Below, one piece after another: positions 1 through 11,054 of a stretch of 64,000 nt of DNA; positions within the stretch are counted from its first letter, which is position 1; every line of letters begins with the position of its first letter. A model generated the notes under the pieces. The model was given only the letters and a program-made list of their open reading frames with translations. It did not search any database and was not told the DNA's origin. This DNA is from Theileria orientalis strain Shintoku (taxonomy: Eukaryota; Apicomplexa; Aconoidasida; Piroplasmida; Theileriidae), in NCBI RefSeq assembly GCF_000740895.1, contig NC_025262.1, positions 1,728,001-1,792,000 on the forward strand, in the 5' to 3' direction. A program made the translations under genes and the position numbers.

Positions 1-437
1 ATAAGATAAAAGTAGGTATCAATAACAGGTGTGTGTGGGTATACAAAATAGCAATGTTTATATTAAAATAAAAATAAAAAATAGATAATTTTAGTAAATA
101 AACACTTAAATAAATACTAAAATTGTAAAAATTGGTGTAATAAGTAGGTAAATACCCGAATAATGAGCTTATTTAAAACAGTGATCTCATATTTGAGCCA
201 GCTGAAAATAAGATCAAATTTCTTCCTATTAGTCAACAAATCCATTGAAAAATAAAACTAGAAAAACAAGTAAATAGATGCTATAGTGACACCATTGAAA
301 AAATTGATAAAAATAAAAACTAATTGATCTATGATGAGAGTGATAGGGTTAATACCATAAGAAAGAGCATGAAACTGAGAAAACAGCTCATAAGTCACAT
401 TGAATAAAAAATCCCAGTAAAATAAAACAGTGGTAAA
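1..437. other. AT-rich flank, no gene seen
   Basis: This stretch is AT-rich and lies 3' of the minus-strand CRAL-TRIO/RhoGAP gene. I see no open frame with coding character and no RNA gene. It probably holds the 3' untranslated region of that gene and spacer. Confidence 0.5.
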
Positions 438-2387
438 TTAATCTGATTTATCAACATTGGTGCCGCCGTTGTCGCCGACGTGAGCAGAGTTGCCGTCGCC
501 GGGAGTGGCAACAGGATCCTTCGACCTGTGCCTAGTGCCGCTCTTCTTCCTCTCCTTGGCGGCCTTGTCAGAGCTGCTCTCAGCTCTGCTGCTGCTGTGA
601 CTGCGCCGCTCAGCGCTGTGAGAGCTGCCGTTGCCGCTGGCCGTAGTGTTGGCAGTCGACTCTGCGCGTTCTGAAGTTTTAACCAATTTGGCGTCCTTGT
701 CAGAAGGGAAAAACTTGTTAGGCTTCTCAACAAGGTTGGAAACAACGTGCTCCGAGGTCTAAATGCAATTAAAACCAATAAGTGCGACCGACTGTAATAA
801 CGAGGGTGTGTATTCATCTAACTGTGTAACTAGTACCACTATTATTGGTATTCGCACTACCACTAGTAATAGCAGTAGTAACAGTAGCACTACTGCAACT
901 AGTGGTGGTGGTAGTAGTAGCAGTAATAACAATACCTGGGTCAGCTGATATATGTATGGATCTGGAGTTTTCGGCCTGAAGAAGCTCGGCGCCATGACCT
1001 TGGAAATGAGCTTTAGGGACATTCCGTTCTTTTGGTGGTTTCTGGCGACGGCCCTCAGGGTCTTTATGATGCAGTAGATGCACTCTGCCTGCTCCGGCCT
1101 CATGCCCTTAATCAGCCTCCTGACGCTGCTGAAGACCTCCTCGGTGGACACCTTGTCCAAAACTGCATTCTTGATGGCCATGTAGCCCTTGTTGCCGAAC
1201 AGGGGCTCGGGCTGAATGTCTAAAATCAACTTGAACACGGCGACGGCCTCGTTGGGAGAGTTGAAGCTGCAGTTCTCGCCCAGGTTCTCCACGCGCGTCA
1301 CCACCTCGTACAGCTCCTCGGCCGAGCACTGGAGGTTGAGGAGGTTGGGGGCTGTCACGAAGTCCTTGGACTCGATGGCGCTGAGCACGTTCGACAGCAC
1401 CGGCGGGATGAGCCTGAAGTCCTTGAACCGCTGGCCCAGACGCGCGCCCAGCACCCACAACTCAGTGCCGAATGGCGAGAGGGGCGGGTTGATGCCCAGG
1501 TTGATCTCCTCCGTCCTCTGGACTATGTACGGGAAGTTGCGCAGCATGCTCTTCTTGTTCAGCTCCAGCTTCAGCAGCACGTCCGAGATGTTCGCCACGA
1601 CCTCGACCTTCGAGGTGTCCTTGGCGCTCTTGAAGGGCGAGGAGAGCGTGAGCAGGGTCTTCGTCGACATCGGCGAGTGGATCAGGTACACCTTCAGCAG
1701 GTTCTTCTTCTTTCCCGAGGGGAGCATGTTGTACCCTGAAAACAAGTGAAACTGGCCTGTCGCGAACAACGCTGGCTGCACATAGCTCCTGTTTCTAACT
1801 ACTCTGCATCACTTACACTGGTTTACGAAGTAGTACGACGACTTGTCGGACCAGGACACGCAGGTCTGACAAATGACCAGCGAGTACTTACTGCTAAGAT
1901 AGTCATTTAGCGTCTTTATGGTGAACCTCAGCGAGTCCTCGTAGTTCTCGTTCACCTTCGGGGTAACCGACGGGATTAGGAGCAGGACGCGCTCCATGTT
2001 CGGGCCCTTTCCAAGATACCTGGCCAAAAAGTCCTCTTTGAACCTGAAAACAGAGTTAGGCTCAGAAAAAACTGCAGTTTCTGAAGCACAACTGTTTAAA
2101 TGCCATTCATAACCATCAATGGCATCGTATGCATCATATACTCAAGTTTCATGCTAATGTGTAGACTAGAGGTGTAAATATTAGTCGCCAAACAGTAAAC
2201 ACATTAGTAGTCCGCTTGACAGGCAAATATGCGTCTTATAAATACCTATTTTATCTAAATATTTTTACGTTTCATCATTGTAGTCCGATTTGAGGTAGTA
2301 GTCATAGGATTTTCCGTCGTAGTCCACCTGTTCCGAGTCCGAGTCGTACAAAACTCCGGAAACGTTATATGATAAAGTAGAGGCCAT
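438..2387 (-). CDS. CRAL-TRIO (Sec14-like) plus RhoGAP-like protein
   Basis: Four exons join in phase (2387-2269, 2043-1817, 1735-936, 758-438) to give about 488 residues. The start is the first ATG of a short acidic exon. The middle exons encode a divergent CRAL-TRIO domain: the segment LPSGKKKNLLKVYLIHSP at the start of exon 3 strongly recalls the lipid-binding domain of p50RhoGAP/ARHGAP1. A RhoGAP-like helical domain follows, running from FGTEL to the KNGMSLKLISKVMAPSFF segment that matches the family's 'asparagine/FGP' region. The usual arginine-finger segment (of the type GLFRxS) reads NLLNLQCS here, so catalytic GAP activity is doubtful. The tail is Ser/Lys-rich and disordered. The last intron is an AGT trinucleotide tract. 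Family assignment comes from motif memory. The role, binding a small GTPase and perhaps lipid at membranes, is inferred. Confidence 0.7.
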
Positions 2388-2708
2388 TTTAAAAGCTTTA
2401 AATACGAACTATGTTACACATTTGTATGAAAAATAATCTAAACATCACAAAATTAGTATATTACACAAAATAGGCAATGCACGTTCCAAAGTGGCCACAG
2501 CCACACCACATCAATATCTATATAAACAATTTAGGCCTAAAGTTACGTAAACCCTCCTGAAAACTGAATGTAAAAATATTAAAAGCCATACGGTATGCAT
2601 CAGAATAGAATAAAACCCTGTTTACTGGCCCATGTGCCCCCTGGCTAGCTGATACACACCATATAGTAACGTTCCATCCAAACTGCAGTGTAATAGATTA
2701 ATATGGAG
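2388..2708. other. Spacer between two minus-strand genes
   Basis: About 320 bases lie between the start of the CRAL-TRIO/RhoGAP gene and the stop of the filamin-repeat gene. The sequence is AT-rich with no coding frame. It should carry the promoter of the former and the 3' end of the latter. Confidence 0.5.
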
Positions 2709-5354
2709 TTAAGTTTGTTGCGGAGGCCTAAATCTTCCCTCCAATAGCCAGAAAGCGAGTGAATTTGGTTTGTCCGGCACAGTTTCATTGAGTTTCCCTG
2801 GCCGCTCCTCAATTTCCTCGGGCTCAGACTCGACGATCTCGTCCTCGGTGACCTTTTGAGCGTCCTTGAGCGCCCGGATGGCCGTCTCGATCTTCCGCGC
2901 CCTGTCAAGCTTCGCCAGAGACGACTCGTCGGCCTCGTAAATGCGCCTGCGCAGCTCCTGCTCGTGCCTAAGAAATATTGAGAATTGGCGTTAACATGTA
3001 GAAACTAGCTGTGTAGCACACACAAGCAGTGTGAAGGACGTACTTGGCTAGCCTGGTGAGCTTCAGCACTTGTGCAGTGTTTCTGTTGAAGCGCTGCAGT
3101 GCAGTTCTGTAAAGCTGACTGATGTGTTTCATCTTGTCTATTATGTAGTCGTTGAGAGAGTCCCTCGAGTGAATCATCTCCTGAATGTTGTCTTCAATCT
3201 CGTTCAGCTGTTTGTTAAGTTCCCGGTAGTCCCCAATGAGCCCCTGGCGCTTCAGAGTATGCCCCGCGTGATCAGGTTCACTGATGGTGAAAAGCGCAGG
3301 AATTGAGTGAACGACCTTCAATCGAGCAGCGTTATAGCTCGTCTCAGCATCAAACTGTTTCTGTAAAAATTAATTTGATCCATTTAAGGTTGAAAGCTAG
3401 TATTTAATAACTAAGTTGGCTGAAAGTGTACCATAGTTAAGTACTTGGTATAAAGTAGAAAGTGATTAAGTGTTTGGTAGAAAGCATATAACAAGTGTTA
3501 GTATTTAGTACCGCAGACAATACCTTGGCCAGAGAGTCCTTTAAAGTTATTAGATTCCCCGTCAACTGGCTGTTCCTCATGAAAACACTCATCCAGGGAT
3601 TCAGAGCGTCGTAGCCAGCTAGATCGTTTGAGTCCTTAAAAAGTTGATTTAAAGAGCAGCAAGTTTTACCTGAGATTCACTGCATGTGTAAAACCTAGTT
3701 AAGTCAAATGGAGAGTTGATAATGTCCTTGCCGAAAAGAGTTACTAATAAAAATTATTTAGTAGGCGGTGTATACACATGTATGATTTCATTCATAAATA
3801 GTCATGAATAGGCACAAAAGCTTATAAATAGTAGTAGAATTGTCAGAAATAGTTATAAATAGTGATATAAATATAAGATAATAAAGTGACAAAGTAAACT
3901 ATTAGTTACAAACCTCTTAGGGAACTCAAGGGTGAATATTCATCCACGTAGCAAAGTATCCTATACTACGCAATATTATTAGCAGCTACTAATGGTAGTA
4001 TGGAACAATAGGCGGTAACTAGTGGTATTCGTAGCTACAAAAAATGGCACTATTGTAAAACCTTTCCGTTGTTTAAATCCTTGAGGTTGATGATCTTCCC
4101 CCCTCCCAAAACACTGGCCACAAACTCAACTCCTCCCCTGCAAAGAGTTAATTAGCGCAATAAAAATGTTACACAAGTGTGTGACAGTGGCTCTATGTAT
4201 TGCTAATGGTATCAAAGTCTATTGCTAAAAATATGGGTGCATATTAGGTAGTGGAATGTAAAAAGGTACTCTGTCACTTCGTTGTCATAGGAATCCCTAG
4301 ATTGAACAATAAAGTCCTATATGGGAATGAAAAGAGTCAAAGGTACCCTATAGTTTGAAACGTAGCCAACTTGGTCAAGGTCTAAATAAAATAGGTGTGT
4401 TAAGAGTGAAGAGTGTGTATGGCATCTAACAGAAAGCTCAACAGCAGGCTGCTGAAATAAGCTAAAGATAAACTAGGGGCAGAACCATGATCAGCTGCAA
4501 TCAACGAAAACTAACATGTTAAAAATGACCTATCAGGAGAGACGTCGCCGTATGTAATTTCAACATCAAAAGGGGACCCTACACATATCAATAAAAACAA
4601 TGTAAATGTAGGCTCCAAAGTGTGCGTAACCGGTGTTTAAGGCTAAGTGGCTGATATTTAGTTGATTAGTGGAATGTAACCTTGAATGTGTTCGAACTTA
4701 TCAGTGACTACCGATAGTTCCCATATCCCCGCCTTTTTGACCAAGTACGATACCTGAAACCATTTAAGTATATTTGCAATATATGTATAAATGAGTAATT
4801 GGTAAACTTTATTAGAAATTTGTATGTTAAAATCGCTTAAAAGGCAATATATTGTAGAAACTTACTGTGTATGACCCATCAGAATTAACGCTTAAATAGA
4901 CATTTTCGTTAAGGGTCTCAACCGGACCCTGAATTGATCTGTCCAAATTGTTTTTGTATGATAAAGAAGCTAGTAAGTGTCCACTGTAGTTAGTAATGCG
5001 ATGGTCTTCTTTATCATACAAATCTATGACACCCTAAAGAGAAAAGTAAATGATTGGGAGTTAAACCTGTATATATGAACCAGCCTTGCCTCCCTTAAAA
5101 GCCTTTCCTCTGTGTCTAACGTATTTAGGACATAAATCATGGGATAGATTGTAATTTAAATATTTGCCAGATTCAACGTCATAATTTAGCATATTTACGA
5201 GAAGGTGGCAATTAAATATATTAATATAATATGAAAAATGTAAATTATCCACTATTATCTGGAATAATTGGATGTTATTTGACCAGTATGTGCACTGGTG
5301 TGCTACGGAGAATGAAGCCAAAATTAAAAAAACAAATAAGCTAGAAGTTTTAGA
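2709..5354 (-). CDS. Secreted filamin-repeat protein (GEX2-like architecture)
   Basis: This gene has at least a dozen short exons. The 5' exon (near 5354-5068) encodes a hydrophobic leader, SLFVFLILASFSVAH, followed by a Cys-containing segment. The next exons spell classic filamin/ABP280 strands: DGSYT|VSYLVKKAGIWELSV, then FEHIQ|GSPFDVEI near 4750-4540, and a second repeat beginning FIVQSRDSYDNEV near 4340 with its end strand FGKDIINSPFDLT near 3740. A long coiled-coil region (3360-3040) and a charged C-terminus end at a TAA at 2711-2709. Signal peptide plus filamin repeats resembles the GEX2 gamete proteins of plants and protists, so a role in gamete recognition is possible but is inference. 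The initiating ATG is unresolved: the leader frame runs up to a stop at 5357-5355, so a further 5' exon is likely. Several of the tiny internal exon borders are uncertain. Confidence 0.6.
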
Positions 5355-6227
5355 TTAACCGGCGAATTTATGACATTCATGAAAGTAGTAATACATATTT
5401 CTCGAAAAATTAATAAAATCGAGACGAATTGTCAAACTAAATATACGTAATATATACAAAATATTATTTATTGGTAGATTCTACATAAAAAATAAATAGT
5501 GCTAAGTTTAAAAAATAAATTACATAATGTTTTTGGGTATGTATAAAAGGAATCGATAAAAAAAATAATAATTTAATTGTAGAATCGTTCAAGGAATCCA
5601 CCGAGTTATAAATTATAAATAGTATGTGTAATATAACAAAGAAGGTAGAATTTAATAAAACAATACCGATAGAAAAACAATGTTATAATTAAATTTAAAT
5701 TATATACGCATATTCATGGCACACACAAGATACACACATTAATTTTTCGCCACACAAAGGAAATAACTTACTACGAACATATAAAATATTATTCCATGTT
5801 AATGTTTAAACAAATTCTTACATGATTCCTTTCTAAAATAAACGATTACATGTTAGTTTCGTTCATCAAATACGTGTGTACTATTAATTTAGAGCCCTAA
5901 TATTAAATTAAATACGCGAAAGTTTAATATGAATTGATAAGACCAGAAGATACCAAACAGACAAAAAAACATAACCATTTTCATTAAACTAGTAACATAG
6001 ATTCTTAAAGACAATAATTAAACGCAAATTGGGAAAAGAATCTAATAAAATTAATTGGAATCTGAGATAAGCGTAAAGCCAAGATAAACATCAGTGTAAA
6101 ATTAACACAAAGTTATTAAAAAAACATATGTTGATATTAAAAGATAAAATTAACAGAAAAGTTAGCCGAGAAGGTGAAAGTTAAGTAACTGGATGTAAAA
6201 TAAGTTTATTAAAGTTTAAAAAAACAA
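5355..6227. other. AT-rich divergent intergenic region
   Basis: About 870 AT-rich bases separate the minus-strand filamin-repeat gene from the plus-strand ApiAP2 gene. Both probably have their promoters here, as the genes diverge. An unseen first exon of the filamin-repeat gene may lie near 5360-5600. No other coding or RNA feature is visible. Confidence 0.5.
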
Positions 6228-9200
6228 ATGGTTGAAGCGTCAATTAACCAGAAGTCAAAAACAGAAGAGAAGCCAATGTATTTGGATTCTAAGCTGTCAG
6301 TGGACTCGACGTGCTCAACAAGAGTAAATAACTCGACGGACTTCTCAGTGTATTCGTCAGACAGCTTCGACGTGAAGACAACAAACGTGGAAAGCACACG
6401 AAGCCCAGCGAGTAGCATCGAAGAGAGTAATAACACGGATCCGAGTAATAGATCGAGTAGTACAGTGAAAGTGTTAAACTACGAAGAAGACCGGCAGCCA
6501 ATGGAGATAGGCCAGGAGGAAAATTACGAAGCTATGAGCCCAGAGTACGACTACAAGAGGAAGAGAGTGGTGTTTGACGGAAAAAAGAGAGAAATGATGC
6601 CAGAATACGTCTCGGAAGAAATATTAAATAAAAGTAAATACGGACAGATGAGCGTTCTGAGCAGAAGCGAAGACAAATACTACTACACCACCGGAGGAGA
6701 AAGTAGCACGGGAGAGCAGCAGCCAGGGATGAGTAAAAGTCTGGACGAAATCATGAAAAACGTAACCAGTAACGCATACAAGGTGTACGAAGACGACATC
6801 ATGGAGCTGGAAAAATGCTCAAAGAAAATGAAATACGAAGAAGAAGAAGGATACTCACAGTTCGACAGTAACACGAGCACAGTTAACAGCGATAGTAACA
6901 GCGTAGCAGACGGAGCGGAAATTATAGCGCCAGTGGAGTCGGAAGAAGTAAACGAAAACGGAGAAGAAAGAAGCAACGAAGCAAGGAGAGTGTTCAAGGA
7001 TATATTTGACCCGAAAAACTGGGATAAAAGTTGGACAATATACACAAAGCCGAGAAAGGACAGGTCAGCAGAGCTAGTGTCGGAGCTGTACGTGTTTATG
7101 CTGCAGCTGAAGCTGCTGAACTCGCTGGAGCTGGTGAGAGCAGTGTGCAGACCCTGGGGAGTGCCGCCGCACGGAAACGACTACGTCTTCCACTTCGACC
7201 AGATAGCAGGCTCTAGAGACCTGGCGCTGCTGCAAAAGTACGAAGAGGTGTTCGCGCCGCTCTACGGAAAGTTTAAGGCAGGGAGTCCGTCGGTGCTGTG
7301 GACGCGTCTGGCGGACGTGGACTACTTCAAAATAGTGTTCAAGCTGGAGTGCATACGCTTTAAGCAGCCCTTCAGCTCAACAATCTACGAAAACATACTG
7401 CGCTACACACTCTCGAAGCTGCACGCAGCAAGGTCACAGCTGGGAGTGGAAGATGACGAGGAAGGGTCGCCAGTGGGAGACCTGGAGTCGCTGAACAACA
7501 AACACGCAATGGAGGAGGTGAACGTGAAGCGCAAGGTCTGCGGAGTATGCGGAAACATAGTTAAGAAAGAGTGCAGCTACTGCGCATCAATGGACAGCTC
7601 GCCGTCAAACAGAATACTTATCAGCAAGGTGCAAGTGAGCACGGAGGAAGGAACGAGCTCTGCGTTCGCAAGAAACGGCGCGCCAAAAATTAATGGAAAA
7701 AATAAGGGTCTGACGATGTCAACCGTCGACACTGGAGGGCTAGAGGCCTCCAGTGTCGACGCAGTGACCATCGAAGCGGATGGAGCGACATTAGGCGAAG
7801 ATGAGATGGCACTGGAGAGAGAAGAGAGCGTCAGAGAAGTCGTTGAGAGCGCAAAGTGCGCAGCAGGAGGAAGCGTAACAACAGCGTACGTTCCAGGGGG
7901 CAGGGAAGCGCTCGTTAACGGGAATAGGTCGTCCAGCACCAAGGAGGAGGTCAACGGAGATGTACTCAAAGAAAGAGATGCATACAGTAGAGGGTCGTCA
8001 AGGATGGCAACAGTAATCAAAGATACTGAGCACGCAAAGGGACTTTTAGGAGGCCAAAGAAATGGAGTCTGCATTGAGCACGCGAGTAAGTTAGGACGTC
8101 TAGGAGGAACGGGAGGAAGCGCCATGAGTAACGGCGACTACCACAACAGCGACGTATACGCGTTGTCGTCGGACGGATACTACGCCTCGGGGAAGAAGGA
8201 CGGAGTGTACGAGAAGGAGTACGGAATGGAGGAAGACGAAGTGTACGACCTCAGTCTGAGCGGAGGAGTGCAGGTGAGAAGCGTCGAGAGGCGCAAGTCA
8301 GTGGAACCGGACGGAGACGAGTGGCCGGAAAGAAGAATCTCGGAGTCGGAAGGATTCATACTCACCAACTTCTCAGCAGGAAACGAATATGAGTCGCCGA
8401 ACATATACAAGGAGGACATAGCAACGTCATTTAAGTACTCGACGCCCTCAGCAGGAGATAAGTCAGCGACAGGAACGAGGAGCGCGGGAGTTGTAAAGGA
8501 AGGAGCGTACGGAATTATGAGAAACTCGCAGGACGACGACGAGGACACGACGACCAACGACAATAACACGAGGCTTATCAGCAGTGACCTGGTGGACGCA
8601 AGCGAAGTCGACGTTACGACGCACTCGAACCTGGACTTCGGAGAACACTTCCCAGACCACACAGGACAAGGAGAAGGTTGCGGAGGAAGGATGGAAGGAG
8701 AGAGAGGAGCGGATGAAGAAGAAAGAAAGTTGAAGGAGGAAATGGTTAAAAACGCAATGTTCAGAGAAAGTGTGTTGAAGACAAACATGTTTAAAGATAA
8801 CCCACTGACAGAAGATATGCTTAAGAACCTGGACAGAGACTACAACTACGACGGATACAGTAGAGGGTTCACGACGCACTATAAGAAGGGAGAAGGGATG
8901 AAGACGAGGTTGAGTGGACCAAATATGGGAAGAGGAGCCACGGAAACATGTCCAGGAATTACCGGAAGAAGAGTGGGAAGAGGAGAAAGAGAGGACCTGG
9001 GAGAGTTGAGAAGGGTGAGTGGAGTAGAAGTGGAAGGAAAAGAAGGCGTGGGCGGAAGAGAGGAAGGCCACGAGGAAGGAGAAGAGTACCTGCAGTACCT
9101 GAGTGAAAATTATGGGCTCCTGGACGAGGAGGTGCTGCTGAGAGACGAAGCAATACTGGCGAGTCTGGACGAGGACATGGTTAACTCGGAGGTGACTGAG

Positions 9201-10133
9201 GAAGAAAGCTACCACCAGGTGACAGACCAGGACATAGAAAAAATAGTGCTCTCAGTGCTTAACAGAAGGCTCCCAGGAGAGTACACGAAGTATGACCAGA
9301 ACCCACTGATGGCACTCTACGGAAGTAAGTCGGAAGGCTCGGTCAACGCAGGAGAGCAGCTGAGCATGGGAGGGACAATGGAAGGATACGCACACAAGGG
9401 AGACAGAGGAATGCAGGCGAAGAAGATAAAGAAGAAGGAGGACGACTACAGAAACGTGGACAAGTACGCATACGTGGAAAACAAGTACGCAAGAATGGAA
9501 AACAGATACAACTACATGGACTACACGCCGAGCTATTACACGACGACGACCACGAAGGATAAAAGGAAGACGAGAGACCTGGACTACGAGTTCCCGAACT
9601 TTAGCAGAGGAAAGCTGACAGGAAAGCAGCAGAAGGGAGAAAAGCAGGAGAAGACGAAGAAGACGGAAAAGCAGACGAAGCCGGCAGCGCCGACGAAGAC
9701 CGACGCGTCAAAGAAAAAGTACGACCTGGCAAGTCCATTCAAGTCGCACCTGGCGAGCATATCGCGCTACTACAGAGAGGGCTACTACGACGACATGATG
9801 CAGCAGAAGCAGTACGGAGCGTCCAAGGACAAGGAAATTAAAATCAGCTCGCACGTGGTCTCCGCGAGCGTGAGCTACGACAAGAGGCAGCAGCGCTTCA
9901 TGGCGCAGTGGAAGACGCGCGAGGGCACGAAGCACTCAAAGTCGTTCTACGCGAAGCGCTACGCATCGCCGATCATGGCGCGCAAGCACGCGGAGCTCTA
10001 CAAGATGTACATCCTGCAGCACAGAGTGATGAACGCGTCGGAGCTGGTAGAGCCGACCTACGAGCAGCTGCTGGCAAACAACTTCAAGGACCTCGACAGC
10101 ATCAACGTGGGAGAGCTGGACTACGAACTGTAG
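6228..10133 (+). CDS. ApiAP2-family DNA-binding protein
   Basis: A single exon encodes 1301 residues. The last 110 residues hold one AP2 domain: VSASVSYDKRQQRFMAQWK, then SKSFYAKRYAS and a helix starting PIMARKHAELYK, which is the three-strand-plus-helix pattern of apicomplexan AP2 regulators. A well-folded, conserved-looking segment lies near residues 260-405 (it includes WTIYTKPRKDR and CRPWGVPPHGNDYVFHFD). It is followed near residue 435 by CGVCGNIVKKECSYC, two CxxC pairs that could bind zinc. The rest is acidic, low-complexity and probably disordered, typical of these regulators. It is expected to be nuclear and to control stage-specific transcription, but target and stage cannot be read from sequence. 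The start is the first ATG after an upstream stop; the intronless structure stands out among neighbours. Confidence 0.85.
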   Translation: MVEASINQKSKTEEKPMYLDSKLSVDSTCSTRVNNSTDFSVYSSDSFDVKTTNVESTRSPASSIEESNNTDPSNRSSSTVKVLNYEEDRQPMEIGQEENYEAMSPEYDYKRKRVVFDGKKREMMPEYVSEEILNKSKYGQMSVLSRSEDKYYYTTGGESSTGEQQPGMSKSLDEIMKNVTSNAYKVYEDDIMELEKCSKKMKYEEEEGYSQFDSNTSTVNSDSNSVADGAEIIAPVESEEVNENGEERSNEARRVFKDIFDPKNWDKSWTIYTKPRKDRSAELVSELYVFMLQLKLLNSLELVRAVCRPWGVPPHGNDYVFHFDQIAGSRDLALLQKYEEVFAPLYGKFKAGSPSVLWTRLADVDYFKIVFKLECIRFKQPFSSTIYENILRYTLSKLHAARSQLGVEDDEEGSPVGDLESLNNKHAMEEVNVKRKVCGVCGNIVKKECSYCASMDSSPSNRILISKVQVSTEEGTSSAFARNGAPKINGKNKGLTMSTVDTGGLEASSVDAVTIEADGATLGEDEMALEREESVREVVESAKCAAGGSVTTAYVPGGREALVNGNRSSSTKEEVNGDVLKERDAYSRGSSRMATVIKDTEHAKGLLGGQRNGVCIEHASKLGRLGGTGGSAMSNGDYHNSDVYALSSDGYYASGKKDGVYEKEYGMEEDEVYDLSLSGGVQVRSVERRKSVEPDGDEWPERRISESEGFILTNFSAGNEYESPNIYKEDIATSFKYSTPSAGDKSATGTRSAGVVKEGAYGIMRNSQDDDEDTTTNDNNTRLISSDLVDASEVDVTTHSNLDFGEHFPDHTGQGEGCGGRMEGERGADEEERKLKEEMVKNAMFRESVLKTNMFKDNPLTEDMLKNLDRDYNYDGYSRGFTTHYKKGEGMKTRLSGPNMGRGATETCPGITGRRVGRGEREDLGELRRVSGVEVEGKEGVGGREEGHEEGEEYLQYLSENYGLLDEEVLLRDEAILASLDEDMVNSEVTEEESYHQVTDQDIEKIVLSVLNRRLPGEYTKYDQNPLMALYGSKSEGSVNAGEQLSMGGTMEGYAHKGDRGMQAKKIKKKEDDYRNVDKYAYVENKYARMENRYNYMDYTPSYYTTTTTKDKRKTRDLDYEFPNFSRGKLTGKQQKGEKQEKTKKTEKQTKPAAPTKTDASKKKYDLASPFKSHLASISRYYREGYYDDMMQQKQYGASKDKEIKISSHVVSASVSYDKRQQRFMAQWKTREGTKHSKSFYAKRYASPIMARKHAELYKMYILQHRVMNASELVEPTYEQLLANNFKDLDSINVGELDYEL

Positions 10134-11054
10134 AAACAACAACATCACAAACAGCACAAACACCAGAACAATAACAACAATAACAGCAACCCTAACAGGA
10201 GTAAAAACAGCACAAACACCAGCAACAACAACAACAGCAACACAAACAGCATAAACACTGATAACACAATAGCGTCACGGATAACAAGGACGGGACCAAC
10301 AGCACCACGCATACAAGTAACACTAATAGCAAAAACAACTGTACCAAAAACACGGACGTTAGCAGAAATAGCAGTAACAACAATACACGAAACGTCATTA
10401 ATGGTAGAAACGAAACTGATAACACGAACAGTAACGAAGTAACACAAAGTAAACACACAATAGCATGAGTAAAGCAGCAAAGAAACAACACACGAAAAAT
10501 TAATATAACAGCAGTAGCATCTCCACAAAAAAAATAGAACAATAGTGAAACAGATTGAGCAGCAAGGAGTGGCAGGGGTAAAGTCAGCGATATCGGAAAC
10601 GTTTCAGCAAAGCCAGGATTGTAACAGTAACATGGCGAATGGAAGCTGTTCAATCATGTTGTTCAGAGTGTGTATTCAAACGATCCGATGACAAATGCTG
10701 ACAGTAAGGGACTGAATAGTGATTTAACAAAAGCCTTTATAAACCTTGTAAGTAGCTTTAGTGGAGATGATATCGAAAAGCGAAGACTAGGAGCACCGCA
10801 AACAAGGAATAAGAGACAAGAAATGAATAAATAAATTGTCACGAAAAAAGAATAAATCACATCAAACTACTAAACACTCACGGAGAGTAGTAAAAATAAA
10901 AGTAAATTTAATGGAAAATAAAATACGTGTTAAGAATATGTGGGTTGTGTGTTAGTGAAAAGTACGTAAAATCAGTAGATAAAAAATAAATAAAAAAAGT
11001 GACTAATGAAAAAATTAGGTAAAAAGTAAAAAAGATAAAATAGGTAATATATAT
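10134..11054. other. Intergenic AAC-rich low-complexity tract
   Basis: From about 10134 to 10530 the sequence is a degenerate run of AAC/AGC/ACA triplets, the complement-type partner of the AGT tracts seen elsewhere. It then turns AT-rich before the diflavin reductase start. A relic of a glutamate-cysteine ligase gene lies inside it and is listed separately. No intact coding frame is visible. Confidence 0.6.
10640..10771 (+). pseudogene. Relic fragment of a glutamate-cysteine ligase gene
   Basis: These roughly 130 bases match, almost base for base, the sense strand of the second glutamate-cysteine ligase gene at 25830-25701 (the stretch that reads VVQSVYSNDPMTNADSKGL there). I see one 2-nt deletion near the start and two single substitutions near the end. 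It has no start or domain of its own and cannot function as an enzyme fragment. It looks like a small duplicated or retained piece after ectopic recombination. Confidence 0.85.

Noticed and set aside
395..1083. Several overlapping frames opposite or beside the RhoGAP exons
   Set aside because: They are shifted readings of the Ser/Arg-rich last exon and the AGT-repeat intron; only the frame that splices to the RhoGAP domain has family motifs.
5355..5400. A 19-base intron joining an upstream ATG to the filamin-protein leader
   Set aside because: The phase does not match and the intron would be shorter than the others seen here, so the start was left open.
10145..10653. Long hydrophobic frames on the minus strand behind the ApiAP2 gene
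   Set aside because: They are the complement of an AAC/ACA triplet tract, giving runs of Leu/Val/Cys without real membrane-protein structure.
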